Origin: Lateolabrax maculatus
Lineage: Eukaryota; Chordata; Actinopteri; Acropomatiformes; Lateolabracidae
Length of the DNA: 64,000 nucleotides
NCBI GenBank assembly: GCA_031216445.1
Contig: CM062205.1
Span: forward strand, 15,027,001 to 15,091,000
Reading direction: 5' to 3'
Below, in pieces: positions 53,064 through 64,000 of this stretch; positions within the stretch are counted from its first letter, which is position 1; each line of letters begins with the position of its first letter. The translations under genes and the position numbers were made by a program. The notes under the pieces are model-generated. The model made no database searches. It worked only from the letters and a program-made list of their open reading frames with translations, and was not told where the DNA came from.

Positions 53064-53822
53064 ATGACGCATACTCCAGCCTCCATGGTGACGGGGATTG
53101 TCTTTGCCCCTTTGGGATTGGTCCTTGTCTTCACTGCCGCCATCACCCCTCAGTGGAGAGAGGGACAGGCACGTCTGGGCATGGCAGGGCCGGGCTCACT
53201 TCTTCGGTCAGGAGGGAAAGGTCAAGGGATGGGGGTCAGGTCCGGGTCAGTGGAGGCACTGCTCTTGCTGCGCTCTGATGGACTCTGGGAGAGCTGCCTG
53301 CAGGTGGAGCACTCAGAGCTGAAGCAGTGCTGGCCTGTGGCAGGTCCTTATCAGAGAGACCCGAGGGTTCGCCTGGCACAAGGTTTGATCCTGACCTCAT
53401 TGTTCCTGTGTGGTCTTGGCATTGTTCTGGCGTGTATCGGGGTCCGGTGTTGGACAGATGTGCCTCTGAGAGGTGTGGCGGCTACAGGTGGACTGCTGGT
53501 GGTGATGGCCGGGCTGCTGAGCCTGACCGCACTCGGGGTGTACACTCACAACCTTGGAACGCTGGGGATGGCGGGTCCAAGTCAAGGGATCAATAACCCC
53601 AAGTTCCCCCAGCTCAGCCTGCGTCCAGCCGGCTCGCTCTACTTTGGATGGCTGGGTTCGTGTTTACAGGTCCTGGGAGGCAGTGCTCTGCTGTTCAGCT
53701 TCAAGCGGCCAAGGTGCCCAACCTGCCCAGCCTATCCAGAGTTACCTGCCTGCCCTGCATGTCGTTCATGTCCAGAGATTACCAACAAGCCAGACACTGA
53801 TGTGTATGAAGTCAGCTGTTAG
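53064..53822 (+). CDS. Claudin-23-like tight-junction protein, intronless
   Basis: Single-exon frame of 252 residues ending TAG. It has four hydrophobic segments (about 8-28, 106-126, 140-160, 190-213) and the claudin signature in the first outer loop: W31, GLW at 73-75, C78 and C89. Closest recalled relative is claudin-23: both start with TP...VFAP.GL, share VRCW.D.P after segment 2, GLL.L before the second loop, and GSCL..LGG in segment 4. Claudins form or modulate paracellular seals at epithelial tight junctions. Oddities: the gap from W31 to W75 is about 25 residues longer than in ordinary claudins and rich in Gly, Ser and Arg; the tail has CPTC and CPACRSC motifs and ends YEVSC, not the usual YV PDZ ligand. 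The next upstream gene is grhl3 in the same orientation. The symbol is left blank because several fish claudins carry lineage-specific names. Confidence 0.78.
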   Translation: MTHTPASMVTGIVFAPLGLVLVFTAAITPQWREGQARLGMAGPGSLLRSGGKGQGMGVRSGSVEALLLLRSDGLWESCLQVEHSELKQCWPVAGPYQRDPRVRLAQGLILTSLFLCGLGIVLACIGVRCWTDVPLRGVAATGGLLVVMAGLLSLTALGVYTHNLGTLGMAGPSQGINNPKFPQLSLRPAGSLYFGWLGSCLQVLGGSALLFSFKRPRCPTCPAYPELPACPACRSCPEITNKPDTDVYEVSC

Positions 53823-54810
53823 AATGTAAACCTCAGCCTTAAAGGGTAAAGTTGAACATATGTGGACTTGTGGGCACTTCTTAAAGTCACATCCCACTAA
53901 TCAGCCAATAAATCTGCCAGCTAATGAAATTAATCAATTTGTAAATGCCTGTAAACTACAGGTCATTGCCACTACCTAATAAATGGATTCTAATGTTAGG
54001 TTTGAACAGGATTGGTGTAATTCCACCTTGACCCGTCATTTTTGGGGTTTAAAATATAAAGTGATGTATTTAATTCTTGGTTGAAAAGAGCTCAAGCGCC
54101 TGCTGCCTTTAACTGCAACATGTAATGAAACATGACTCAAGTGTCTCTTTGTGCTGCCTTTGACATTGTAGCCATGCCTCTGCACTGTTACCAAGAAACA
54201 TTACATTTTTAAGTGTCCGAACAAAACTGTGAAATGTAAAATATTTGTGATGAATTATAAGAGTGGACTAGAAGTTGCTTAGATAGTGTTAGGGCTTTAA
54301 AAGATATAGCTGGACAAGTTGTTTTAGATCCTGTTATAGATTATCACTGTACGTTTTAAACACTGGATTTCATCTGTACTTTCTAGTTTTATGTTACTTG
54401 TTAACAGACAATTAGATTAAATTAATAAACATGAAATTTTGGCAAATATGTTTCTCTGGAATGGAGATAACAATCTTGGAAAAGGATTTACAATCTACTT
54501 TTAATATTTTCTTGATTCAATCACTGCAAGCAATGAAAAAAAAACAATTTTTAGAAGTCAGATTACTGTAAACCCATTACAAATAATCTGCCATTTCTTA
54601 TCCTGTCAGGGTAAATCATCGTATGATACCCCCACTAGGTAGCCTTTATATAATGAATGTGATATTACTGACTTGATGACATGAACAGTGAGAAGAGGAT
54701 ATGTGTTTGAGGAGGAAGATGTACAATAGGGTGTTGTTTGTTCTTTGTAAATTATTCATTGGTGTTAACTTATTATAGTGTGTTCTTACTTGGTGGTGCA
54801 TTCTGTATTG

Positions 54811-54816
54811 AATAAA
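54811..54816 (+). terminator. Candidate distal polyadenylation signal of claudin-23-like gene
   Basis: AATAAA followed about 20 bases later by a TTGTGTG-containing run. It would give a 3' UTR of about 1 kb. Other AATAAA copies lie nearer the stop at about 53908, 53980 and 54424, so alternative ends are possible. Confidence 0.4.
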
Positions 54817-55828
54817 ACATTTCAACAATATATCATTGTGTGCTACGTCCAATCGTTTACTGTTTTACGTGACATCAAGAGTTAAAGCTGATTATGGTAG
54901 ATTTAAATTTAAAAAAAAGCTTTCTTAAAGACCCTATTGAGGCGAGAGGCAGAGAGATCAGCTCAGCCAACATTCACTGCAGTTATACCTGGTAAATTAG
55001 CATTAAGCAGCCCTGTTATGTGAACAGTTCATGACCTGATGAGAGAATGAGCATTTCAGTTCTTTCAAACAGCAGCAAATAACGTCATTCAGTGAGTGAC
55101 CAACTGTGAGTGGCATATCTAGTTGAGAGCAGGAGTTTAATCATGGCAGAGTCACTAATGTGCCATGATTGAGAAAACAAAGGACAGTAAATGTAAGCAG
55201 TGAGCGGAGTCTTGCATTAAAATCAAAAGAATCTTGGAACTACTTCTTCAATGAAATAGAATGCCAGTTAAATTTGTGCTTCAATAGAACAAGTATGTCT
55301 TTGAATTTTTGTGTTTATTTGCATAATTTGTGTGTGTGAGTTGACTCAAACCTGCACCAATATATACACACTTTTCAACTAATGGTTCAAACTTTGAACC
55401 CATTTTTGAAATTCTTGAATCTGAAACAAATTTTAACCTCAAGGTCAGTGCTGTATGGCAGACTCTTTTGAAGGCAGCAAAGATGACCTTGTCAAAAAGA
55501 GCAAGTAGCCTGTAAAAAAAAAAATTTCTACATTACTACACAATTCAGTGAAGTGACCTTCACTAAGCGGCTTAAAGACTCACACAAAGAGCAAGAAATG
55601 CTGAAATTCCTGCACAAAAGACAGACATGGACATACACATGTAAAGGCATGCATTTTAGCATCTTCTGTGTGTGCCTAAAACAAATCTAGACACCTGCAC
55701 AAAAAAATGCAAAAAAAATCTGACAGCACATGGTGGACAAAATATCTGCTTTATCAAGAATTGTCAGTCATTCCCCATTCAGTCACCCCACAACAGGAAC
55801 TTCACAACACATTTCATCACGCTCCCTT

Positions 55829-55834
55829 TTTATT
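55829..55834 (-). terminator. cnksr1: Candidate cnksr1 polyadenylation signal
   Basis: On the minus strand AATAAA is followed by GT-rich sequence (TGTGTTGTGAAG, then TGTTGTGGGG) at 20-45 bases. It would give a 3' UTR of about 700 bases. The claudin-like gene ends on the other strand about 1 kb away, so the two genes converge without overlap. Confidence 0.5.
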
Positions 55835-56521
55835 AAGCTGATGAATATTACAGTGAAAATGATCAGAGGTGGCCCTCTGACATCTCAGCACTTAACTTGT
55901 CTTGCTGCATTCATGGCAGACTTGGGCAATGAGGAACACTGGAGCAGAACTGTCATACAGCTTTACTGTATAGTTCACATTCACAAGTCCATATATGTGG
56001 TGAAGTACAGTGTTCTCTACAGGGGCAAGAAGGCTAAAAAAATAACCTTGAACAAGGAGCTACAACAGTGTTTCCGAAGCTAATTATGTGCAAAATATTT
56101 AAAATGTATACCTCTATTAAGGTAATGGCAACAAACAAATACATACAGTATTTATAGTAAAACTGTATTTACATATCACATTACAAGAGACATGACTTAT
56201 ATTACAAATTCTCATTGAATTCTAAGAAAAGTTCTATTTTGATCATTAGAAGAACAAGACAGCCTTAGAATCCAATAAATACATACTGACTTGTTCTTTT
56301 CTCTGTTGTAAACGTTTCATATTTGTTTGTTGTGAGCAAGTCTAGATCTAAATTTGAACGTCATGTGTATTTCACCGACATACTTGATTTAAGTGCTGAT
56401 TTAACTGCAATTTGACTAATGCTTTCAGGTGAATGTCAGCAGAGGTCTCGGTGAAATGAACCTCTCTCACACGGTTTTCTAGTAAACAGCTTTGCAGTGA
56501 TGTGACTGCTCCAGCGCGCTC

Positions 56522-57879
56522 TTAAATGTAGAAGTAGTTCTCAGCAGCTTCTCCGCTCTCGACCATTTCACTCAGCTGTTGATTTATTGAATCCTGCAGC
56601 GATCCCAGAGAGAGTTCTAACATTGGACTGTTCTCTGTGCTTGGAGAACCCTGTGGGATCTCCAGGAGAACATCAGATGGTTCTGCATCCACTAACTGCT
56701 CCCCGTCGCTGAGGCTGTATGCGCCTTCTTTCTCTGCTGTGGCTGTTTCCTTAGTGACAGTTTCCAGGGCAACCGCCTCAGTAGGGGTGTCCTGCACCTC
56801 TACGTCGTCCCCTTTGGACGTTTTGAGTGAGGCCACTCTCTCAATTTCTTGGACTAGGTCCTCGTTGTGCTCCTTCCACTGACGGTACTTTGAAGCTGAC
56901 AGGTCAGAGTCCTCTAAGATCTTGTTGATCTGCAGAAGCTCTGCCTCTTTGGCCTGTAGAGTAAAAGTGGCTTCATTATTTTTAATTCAAGAGATATGAC
57001 CCTGATCTAAACCTGATCACATGATATGACTGTTGTTAAAACTTGACAAAATTCAGTCAAAAGACAATATAGGATTTTGTAACAAAAACGATTTGATTAA
57101 ATGATTATCACTGCAACAGTGATTTCTTACTGGCCAATTTGCTAAATTAACTGTATTTGTCTACTAGTTACTAAAGTAAGCATGTTTTGGCTTCTGTTTG
57201 GACAGGGAAGGGTATCCTGATAACATGAGACATGTGCTGGAGGACTTTTCCGCTCACCTTAAGAGTGCTCTGTAGGGCCCGGAGCGTGTGCGCCTTCTCG
57301 TTGATGATAGGGTTCTTGTTGCGTCGAATGAACGATTTCCTGAAGTGGTCATGCGTAAACGGCTGCTCGTGGCCGATCAGAGAAACTCCTCCTTCCTTTA
57401 TGTTGTTTAACATCATGCCCATCTCATCTACTGGTCCTACAGGGAAGCAAAGTAAGATGTAAGTAAAGATGGAGGGAAAGGCATGAAAGAGATGAAATTA
57501 AATGCAAACACACATGAAGCTGCTATGAACCATCTATCTGATTTGATTTGATTGGGCCAAATATCCACAGGGCCAAGTCAAGAAAAACAGCAAGTCATGA
57601 CAAAGATGAATTATCCACTCACAAATGATTAAAACATCTATCAGAGGGACAGATTAAAGAAATGATTCATTGAGAGGGACAATGAGAGAGCAGCAAAGAA
57701 AGCAGGAAAAGAGTCGAGACAGAGTCATACAGCACATACCTGTTCCTTTGCTGCCCCCTGTCGCAGGACTCGATGATGGCACCACGTTCGTCTTCCCCTT
57801 GAGGCGAGGCAGAGTGTGGGACTGCACTTTCTGATGCACATAATGAGACACATAATAATCTGAATGGTACTCCAAATGG

Positions 57880-57920
<41 letters not shown>

Positions 57921-60900
57921 TGTTGTGTGTTTATGCGTGTGTAAACCTCAAACTGTACTGACCTTGTTTCTTCTGCGGGGTGAAGGCGATCTCTCACTTT
58001 CTGATTCAGTCTCACTGTAACATTCTGTTTGCAAATAAACACAGGTGTTAAATTAAATATATTACCATAATACATCATATCACAGTATAGTGACAAAAAA
58101 AAAAAAGTGCAGCACATTTAACTTTTCTGATCATTTTTTAACAGGCTGGCAGGATTTAATTAAAATCATATAACAAACTGCTGGTAACCATAGCAACAGC
58201 AATTATGCTTCATCCTGTGTCACCAGTTATAGTGTTACCAATTATAGTCATGAGACTGTAATCTTTCGAAAAAATAAATGCATTTGATGATTTTTTTTTT
58301 TTCTTTTATGAATGGTCATAGTGTGAGTGAGGTGTCCGGATGTTGAACATAATGGACTCGGAGGAGCAAACTCTAAAAATCCTGCCAATTATTTTGGCAC
58401 ACCAGGACACCTCATCATCCATTATTAGTTATTTCCTTAATAAAGAATAGAATTTAGACTGTCAAGTTAATATGTCAAACCAAAAATCACAAGTTTAATA
58501 TAGATTAAAGAAGATTGAAGACATTTTGGATGAGTGGAACCACTAAATGTATATTTAAGCGCATAACTCGGTGTACAAATATAAGTTAAAAATATAAGGA
58601 GAATGTCTCCTCACCTTCTTCACTATCTGGCCTTTTGTGGAACTTCTTATGCTTCTGTATTGCTGTAATCAGACAGTTAATCCACCTAGAGAAAAAACAT
58701 AAAGTGTGTCAACATAAACAAAGCAAATACAAGCTCTGTTTCAGTAATGTTTAGGCAGCTTCAAATTTCTACAAAGTTATCATTACGTCAAACAGCACAA
58801 AAACAGGACCCCGAAAAGCCAACTGTAGGGGGCAGTGCAGACCAGCAACTGTTAGTGTATGATTTAACACCTCCAGCATGCTCACTGCTGCAAAAAAGAA
58901 TGAATGAAGACATTATATTTTGTAGATGAAGCACCTAGTCTGCCATTATACTAATGAATTTCAGAACTGGTCATTTATGTAAGAAATTTAGTACTGGTGA
59001 CTAAACTCGCATTATTAAACTGCTTTAGCTCGTATGTTTACACAGTCGGAAAAAGGCCTTAGTTTGTAATCGATCCAACTTACTTGCTCATGTCACTGAC
59101 ATTATCAGCAGCAAAGAAGAAGTTCTGAAATCGCTGGTGGCACATTTTAAACACACTTGTGGGGAGAGATAAAAAAGAGAGAGGGAGGACTCATCACAGA
59201 GAAATTAAAACACATAAATCATGCAGACACATACCCTCGCAAAAGAAATTATTTGTCAGTAGAGATGAGATTCCATGAATTCCTGAGATACAACATGTGC
59301 TTTTTCTTTAACAGCTAATTTTAAAAATAAAGAAAAAGGGGTTTTTTGCACAGTTTCCTGCATCACGATGCAACTACAGTACAATATGTTGCATAAAGCC
59401 AAGACAGATCATTTACTGTGCTCAGGGACAATAGCACTTTTGTGTCAAACTACCCAGTTACGTTTAAAAGATTAAAATTAATTTTCATAACAGCACCGTG
59501 TGTTTCATAATATCTACAAACAAAAATCCTCACACATTCCTAGATAAAATGTTAAAAAGCCTGTTAACACGAGCCGTCATTGAGTTGATCCTTACTATTT
59601 TCTCTTGTGCTCTCCAGCGCTCTCTATGCTGTAGCTGGCTATACTGACGAGACCCTCTGCCTTCTCATCCTGCAGAAGAAAACACATACAAACACACACT
59701 TCAATAAAATTACACATGAGACCGGCTTAAGAAAAAAGAAGCACATTCGAAGGAGCAAAACTAATATTTAAATTGCCTACAAATTGACAAAATGGATGAT
59801 AGGCCATGATAGTACTTCATTTATTTGGTTCTGGAGACATTCAATATCCCCATAGTTGCATTCCCACCTGTTGGCTGGTGTACCAGTAAAGGGAAGGCCC
59901 TGTGAGGACGAACCAGAAGCGCTGCCACTTCTGGGCGATGAAGACACCGCTGTCCTTTCTTTTCTTCCACAGCCAGCCGTCGCATTCAGGTCGACTCAGG
60001 TCACGGCAGGACACACGACGCCGACTCATAGCCGTCGTCATTCCTGGCACGACGAAGGAGGGGAAGAAGAAGAAAAGCGGATCAACAAACCCTGGAGCAC
60101 AGATGTAGTTTTTGCTTCTGGTAACCATTTTCCTGTTGCCGAGTACTTCTATTTTTCACCTTTTTCACATCGGCTTTATTTTTTTTCTCCATCTAAACCT
60201 GTTCGAAGGAGAAACACTTCAACTTGTGCATATTCCTCTATTTTCTTCCTAGCATGGCACAAATTTTGTGATATTAGTTAGAATCATCTGCGTTAGTAAT
60301 TAGTTTCCTGTTAGATGATAGATCTGTTAATCCTGAAGAAACTCTTAGATTTTCAAACATTTTCTAGTCACATTGGACAATGTTTATTCCCTATTTTGCT
60401 CTTTAAACTAGGGTTTAATTTGCTTTTGTCTTGGAACTCGCCTGAACCCCTAAGGACTTTGTCGTCAAATTCAACATGACCTAGTTTTAGTATTGACTTT
60501 GACTTGATGGTCTGACTATGAGTATTTTGCTTATCTTCATTTAGTATTACAGCATTAACTTTTTACCTTTTGTAGAGCTCTTCTTTGTGTCCTTACCCCC
60601 CTGAAAAGAGAAGAATAAAGTTTTTTTTCTGTGTTTAAAACGTAGTTTAATTTCAATGTAGTTGAAACACCATCAACATGTTGGGTTCAAAATATCTGGT
60701 AGTAAATGTTTGCATGTCTTTCTTTTTTCTCTCACCGTGTGTCCCACCATTTCAGGGCAGGAACTGACGCTAGCGGTTTGCCGGTTGACTCCCGCCGGTT
60801 GAGGTGAAGGACTTCTAAATGACTCAAATTTCAAGGGAGACGGACTTCTGCGCGATGACGACCGGTCTCGTCTCAGCCCAGGGGAGAGTCTTGAACTCTC

Positions 60901-63144
60901 AAAACTCTCAAACTCTCCTGAGAAACACACATGAATGTGAGCATCCAGCATACAATTTAATTATAACTGCAAATTCTATCATTTGTGTTATCAGTCAAGT
61001 GACAGTAAAACTACTACTCTTTAACACACCATTATTACCACATCACATCTGTGTCAAAAGTGATCTACATTTAATACTATTTTACACAATCAACATCACT
61101 GTATCTATGTGACAAATCTCATTGGTGTGCATGGTACAAATGCTAATAAATCCATTACACAATACAATGTGTGTTTTCCCATTAAGAGAGAATTTATTGA
61201 TTTGGTGTCTTCTCATTCATGTGAGGTCACAGTTTGAAAACCTTTTAATGTCTCCACAAAATGAAAACCAGCATTTTCTTCTAAACAATCCTCAAATCCT
61301 TAATTTCTTTTAATAAAGGGAAAAAAAGTGATTAAAGAAGAGAATCAGGCAACAATCTGGGGCAAGAAAACCCTGAAAATGTCTTTACTACATGGGCTAT
61401 GGAAAATTAAAATAGACAGGGAGATAGCTCTATCATAAAATGTTTCTTTACATTATTTAATATTTTTTCAAAATGATATATTTAAAGGGCTTAAGTGGTA
61501 GTTATTCTTTCACATCTCTTTAAAAAAAGGCCACCTTTCTCTGCCAACCCTCTCTGCTTTATGTTGCATCCAATATAATACTTTTACAACTGAAACAAAT
61601 CACAATTTCAACATATTGAGGACTTTTGAAGAAAGAAAACATCTTTGCCGAAGGCCAGAGTTTCCTATGTGTTTTCTTACCTGAGGCAGACGGTGACAGT
61701 TGGTTTTGATATGAAGTGACGGTCAGATTCCCCTCCAGGTCCTTGTCAGAGGGAAACTCTGATTCCTCCTGTCCCATAGGCTGCTGATGTGCCTCTGGCT
61801 CGTAAATCGCTTTCCTGGAAAGCAAGACACACCAATCAAAACAACTCAGTGATGGTGTGTTCAGGTGCTTCTGAGAGGCTGTAACATGCTGTGAAAAGAG
61901 TCCCTATTCGTAATCACAAAACCATGTCTCAATGTCTTTGACAAAAAGACGTACTGGTATGAACGGAAACAGTGTAAACGACCTGTATTGTCTTTTAAAG
62001 AGGTGATATATGACCTTATATGCTGGTAGTCAAGTTTTTATTAGTTTTTTCCCCTTAGACTGGAGTTATAGTGTATCTAGATGTGACAGGATTATTTACA
62101 ACCTTAATGCAGCATTCCCGCCTACTCCCTCCATTTGTCTGAGTACGCCTGCTCTCCATCAGCTCTCACTGTCTCCTTTTACCCCTCCATCACTCTTTTT
62201 CCTCCCCTCTCCCGTTTTCTTTTTTTTCTTCTCCTTGTTTGTGCTTTTTTCATCTCTTCAAAACAACCTCATCTATTCATCTTCCTCACCTCTTCCTATT
62301 CTCTCATTTCCAGTCAGCCAGCCGTGGGTTGTGGGTGTGTGTGATGAAATTTATGGCATTTGCAGTGTGACCTCATCGCAAACCTACCGGGTCCTGGCAG
62401 ATTAACGAGGTCAAAAGGGTTCGTGGGAGGTTCAGCTCTATTGAGTAAATCCTTGGTAGTTTAGTGAACCGAACTTGTGTCGAGGCTATGAGATGAGTTA
62501 TAACGCTTCTAAACAGACCTGCTGAAAGGAGAATGTTGCAAGTTCGCACAGATCAGCTAATCTTATTATTGGTTATACAGGAAATTAAAGCACTTCCTTT
62601 TCATATTCAAGACAGATATGAGCAACCCGGTACAGCGAGATGGTTTGCTTCCAAAGATTTGTCTAAAACTTTTCATTAGCATATTCTGGTCATGTACTGT
62701 ATGGTGGTTCACAAGTAAAGGTTGCCAATGGAGTTTCCTTCTCTGTTTATAGGATTTTTCTAATGGCTCTAAAAACGATTGGAAATGTTCTTTAGAATTT
62801 TTCCTATGGATATCACTGCATACGTAATTTTATCTCACAATATTGACATATCTTGTTATAGAGTACATTTTCTAAAGAAACTGTTTTCGGCTAATGACCA
62901 CTGAATTAAATACATGAGAAATCAGAACAAGTCATCACATTTATGCAAAAATATAAAAATTCAATACTGCCCACAGTGACCGAATGCACCAAGAATTATT
63001 AACTTGAATTGCTAATTATTGGAGGGAAAGCTCTCACCTAAAAGACAGTGACCTGACAGAAGCTGCTACTCTCTCAAATATGGAGTGCCTTGGATTGTCC
63101 TCCTCTTCCTCCTCAGACCTCTCTTCTTTCTCCTCTTCCTCCTT
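56522..63144 (-). CDS. cnksr1: Connector enhancer of kinase suppressor of Ras 1, C-terminal part (partial)
   Basis: Twelve exons join in phase to the last 550 residues: 63144-63038, 61814-61681, 60917-60736, 60600-60567, 60043-59868, 59669-59596, 59155-59084, 58685-58615, 58024-57963, 57869-57740, 57436-57258 and 56953-56522 (TAA). Residues are numbered within this fragment. An acidic start (EEEEK...EEEEED) is followed by a Ser/Arg/Pro linker with repeated SPSP. The PH domain is at about 174-270 (CDGWLWKKRK, WQRFWFVL, LYWYTS, DEKAEGLVSI, closing helix with W261). After it come an acidic CYSETESESE stretch, the CNK1 motif GGVSLIG...FIRRNKNP with ALQSTLK, a predicted coiled coil (about 400-445) and a polar tail. 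CNK proteins scaffold Ras, Raf and Rho signalling at membranes. The SAM, CRIC and PDZ domains expected upstream lie past the right edge. One acceptor (57870) follows a (CA)n tract, and exon 60600-60567 is only 34 nt. Confidence 0.92.
57881..57918. repeat. (TG)n microsatellite, read as (CA)n by cnksr1
   Basis: Nineteen units. On the cnksr1 strand it lies about 11 bases before the acceptor of exon 57869-57740. Confidence 0.95.
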
Positions 63145-63203
63145 CTGAAAAGAAATCAGCAAAAATACAAGTATGTGTGAGTGTGCATACTGAACTTTGT
63201 ATC

Positions 63204-63221
63204 TGTGTGTGTGTGTGTGTG
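63204..63221. repeat. (TG)n microsatellite
   Basis: Nine TG units, just upstream of the first visible cnksr1 exon. Confidence 0.85.
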
Positions 63222-64000
63222 TATTTAAGGGTTGGGGAGGGACAAAGAGGCGGATGTCATGTGGATCATAATGCCAGCCTTCTCCTCAGGTCTTCTCAGG
63301 ATTCACATATCCTCATGTGTGTTTTCTCACCCTATGTGGCAACTAGATCTGAGATTAACATGGTACTGGTCACAAGGGAGTGTGTGTGTGCTTGTCTCAG
63401 ATGCAGTGTGTAATTCAGTATGTCAAAGACAAACAACAGTTGGCATAGTGACTACTGAGAGTGTGTTTATGGATCTCAAGTGATGTTAAACGGAAATCGA
63501 AGAGCGGATTCTCGTGAAAGAGAAGGTTCAGGTTCCCCTGACATAAACTGTGTTAACAATCCAGAGGGATGATTTGATGTTTCATATCTGGCTGTACTTA
63601 TCCTAAAGTGAAAGTAAGTGGTAGAACATTTTAACTGTATGTGTGCAACAATAACAGTGTTGGCTTGGAGTTTCTTTTGATGAATTGACAAACGATTAGA
63701 CAATTTCCAAATTAAGTTTAGAAGCCCACAAGCTTCTGAGGGAAAGTATGAGTAAAAAGGCAACAACAAGAATGTCATTCATGTTAATGTCTCTGTATGG
63801 GCCCATCATGTGTAATTATTAAATTCAATTAAATGTGGTCATTAAAGTAAACACTAAGCAAACTTTTTTATTTTGTGTACAAAACTAGATTTTTGCAGGG
63901 CAAACGTTTAAACAAAAGTGCCCAAAACAGAAAGTTTTCATCTTCTTTGAACATGGCAATCTGCACATAAGATTTTGATATTCCTTGTTTATGATTTTTC

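Noticed and set aside
53351..53585. Minus-strand frames within the claudin-like gene
   Set aside because: They are shadows of the GC-rich coding sequence on the plus strand.
1..64000. CRISPR arrays, tRNA or rRNA genes, bacterial operons
   Set aside because: None were seen; the tandem repeats are simple microsatellites and the genes are spliced vertebrate genes.

Overview
The window looks like vertebrate, almost certainly teleost fish, nuclear DNA. It has short GT-AG spliced exons in AT-rich introns, abundant (CA)n, (TG)n and (AT)n microsatellites, several dispersed repeat families that look typical of bony fish, and a gene content that partly matches human chromosome 1p36.11 (the GRHL3-NIPAL3-RCAN3 block). 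There are no bacterial-type operons, CRISPR arrays or recognisable tRNA or rRNA genes. Family and synteny statements come from memory of the families; no search was run.

Layout. From 1 to about 15.8 kb lies the 5' part of rcan3 (minus strand): one 70-codon coding exon at 14006-14215, a likely non-coding first exon ending at 15570, and a CpG-rich promoter at 15.55-16.0 kb. The later rcan3 exons were not found, so the gene appears to run off the left edge and the first 14 kb would be intron. From 18.08 to 22.39 kb is a complete nipal3 (minus strand, 11 coding exons, 383 aa, NIPA-like magnesium transporter family). From 22.7 to 39.9 kb is a gene-poor stretch. From 40.14 to 48.77 kb is a complete grhl3 (plus strand, 15 coding exons, 571 aa, Grainyhead-like transcription factor), with a clear polyadenylation signal at 49676. 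At 53064-53822 is an intronless claudin-23-like gene (plus strand, 252 aa). From 56.52 kb to the right edge is the 3' part of cnksr1 (minus strand, 12 exons, last 550 residues, including the PH domain), which continues beyond the window.

How the genes relate. The set mixes calcineurin regulation (rcan3), magnesium transport (nipal3), epithelial differentiation and barrier control (grhl3), a tight-junction-type membrane protein (claudin-23-like) and a Ras/Raf scaffold (cnksr1). The head-to-tail grhl3-claudin pair is suggestive because Grainyhead-like factors are known regulators of epithelial junction genes, but nothing here proves co-regulation. Exon joins in all multi-exon genes were checked for reading phase and every join is in frame.

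The most interesting signals outside the exons are a full-match CTCF-type site inside the rcan3 5' region with a near-match beside nipal3, splice acceptors built on microsatellites in grhl3 and cnksr1, a facing (CA)n/(TG)n pair inside a grhl3 intron, a perfect 52-bp palindrome, and a two-copy dispersed element with possible terminal inverted repeats. No wholly new multi-gene system was found.
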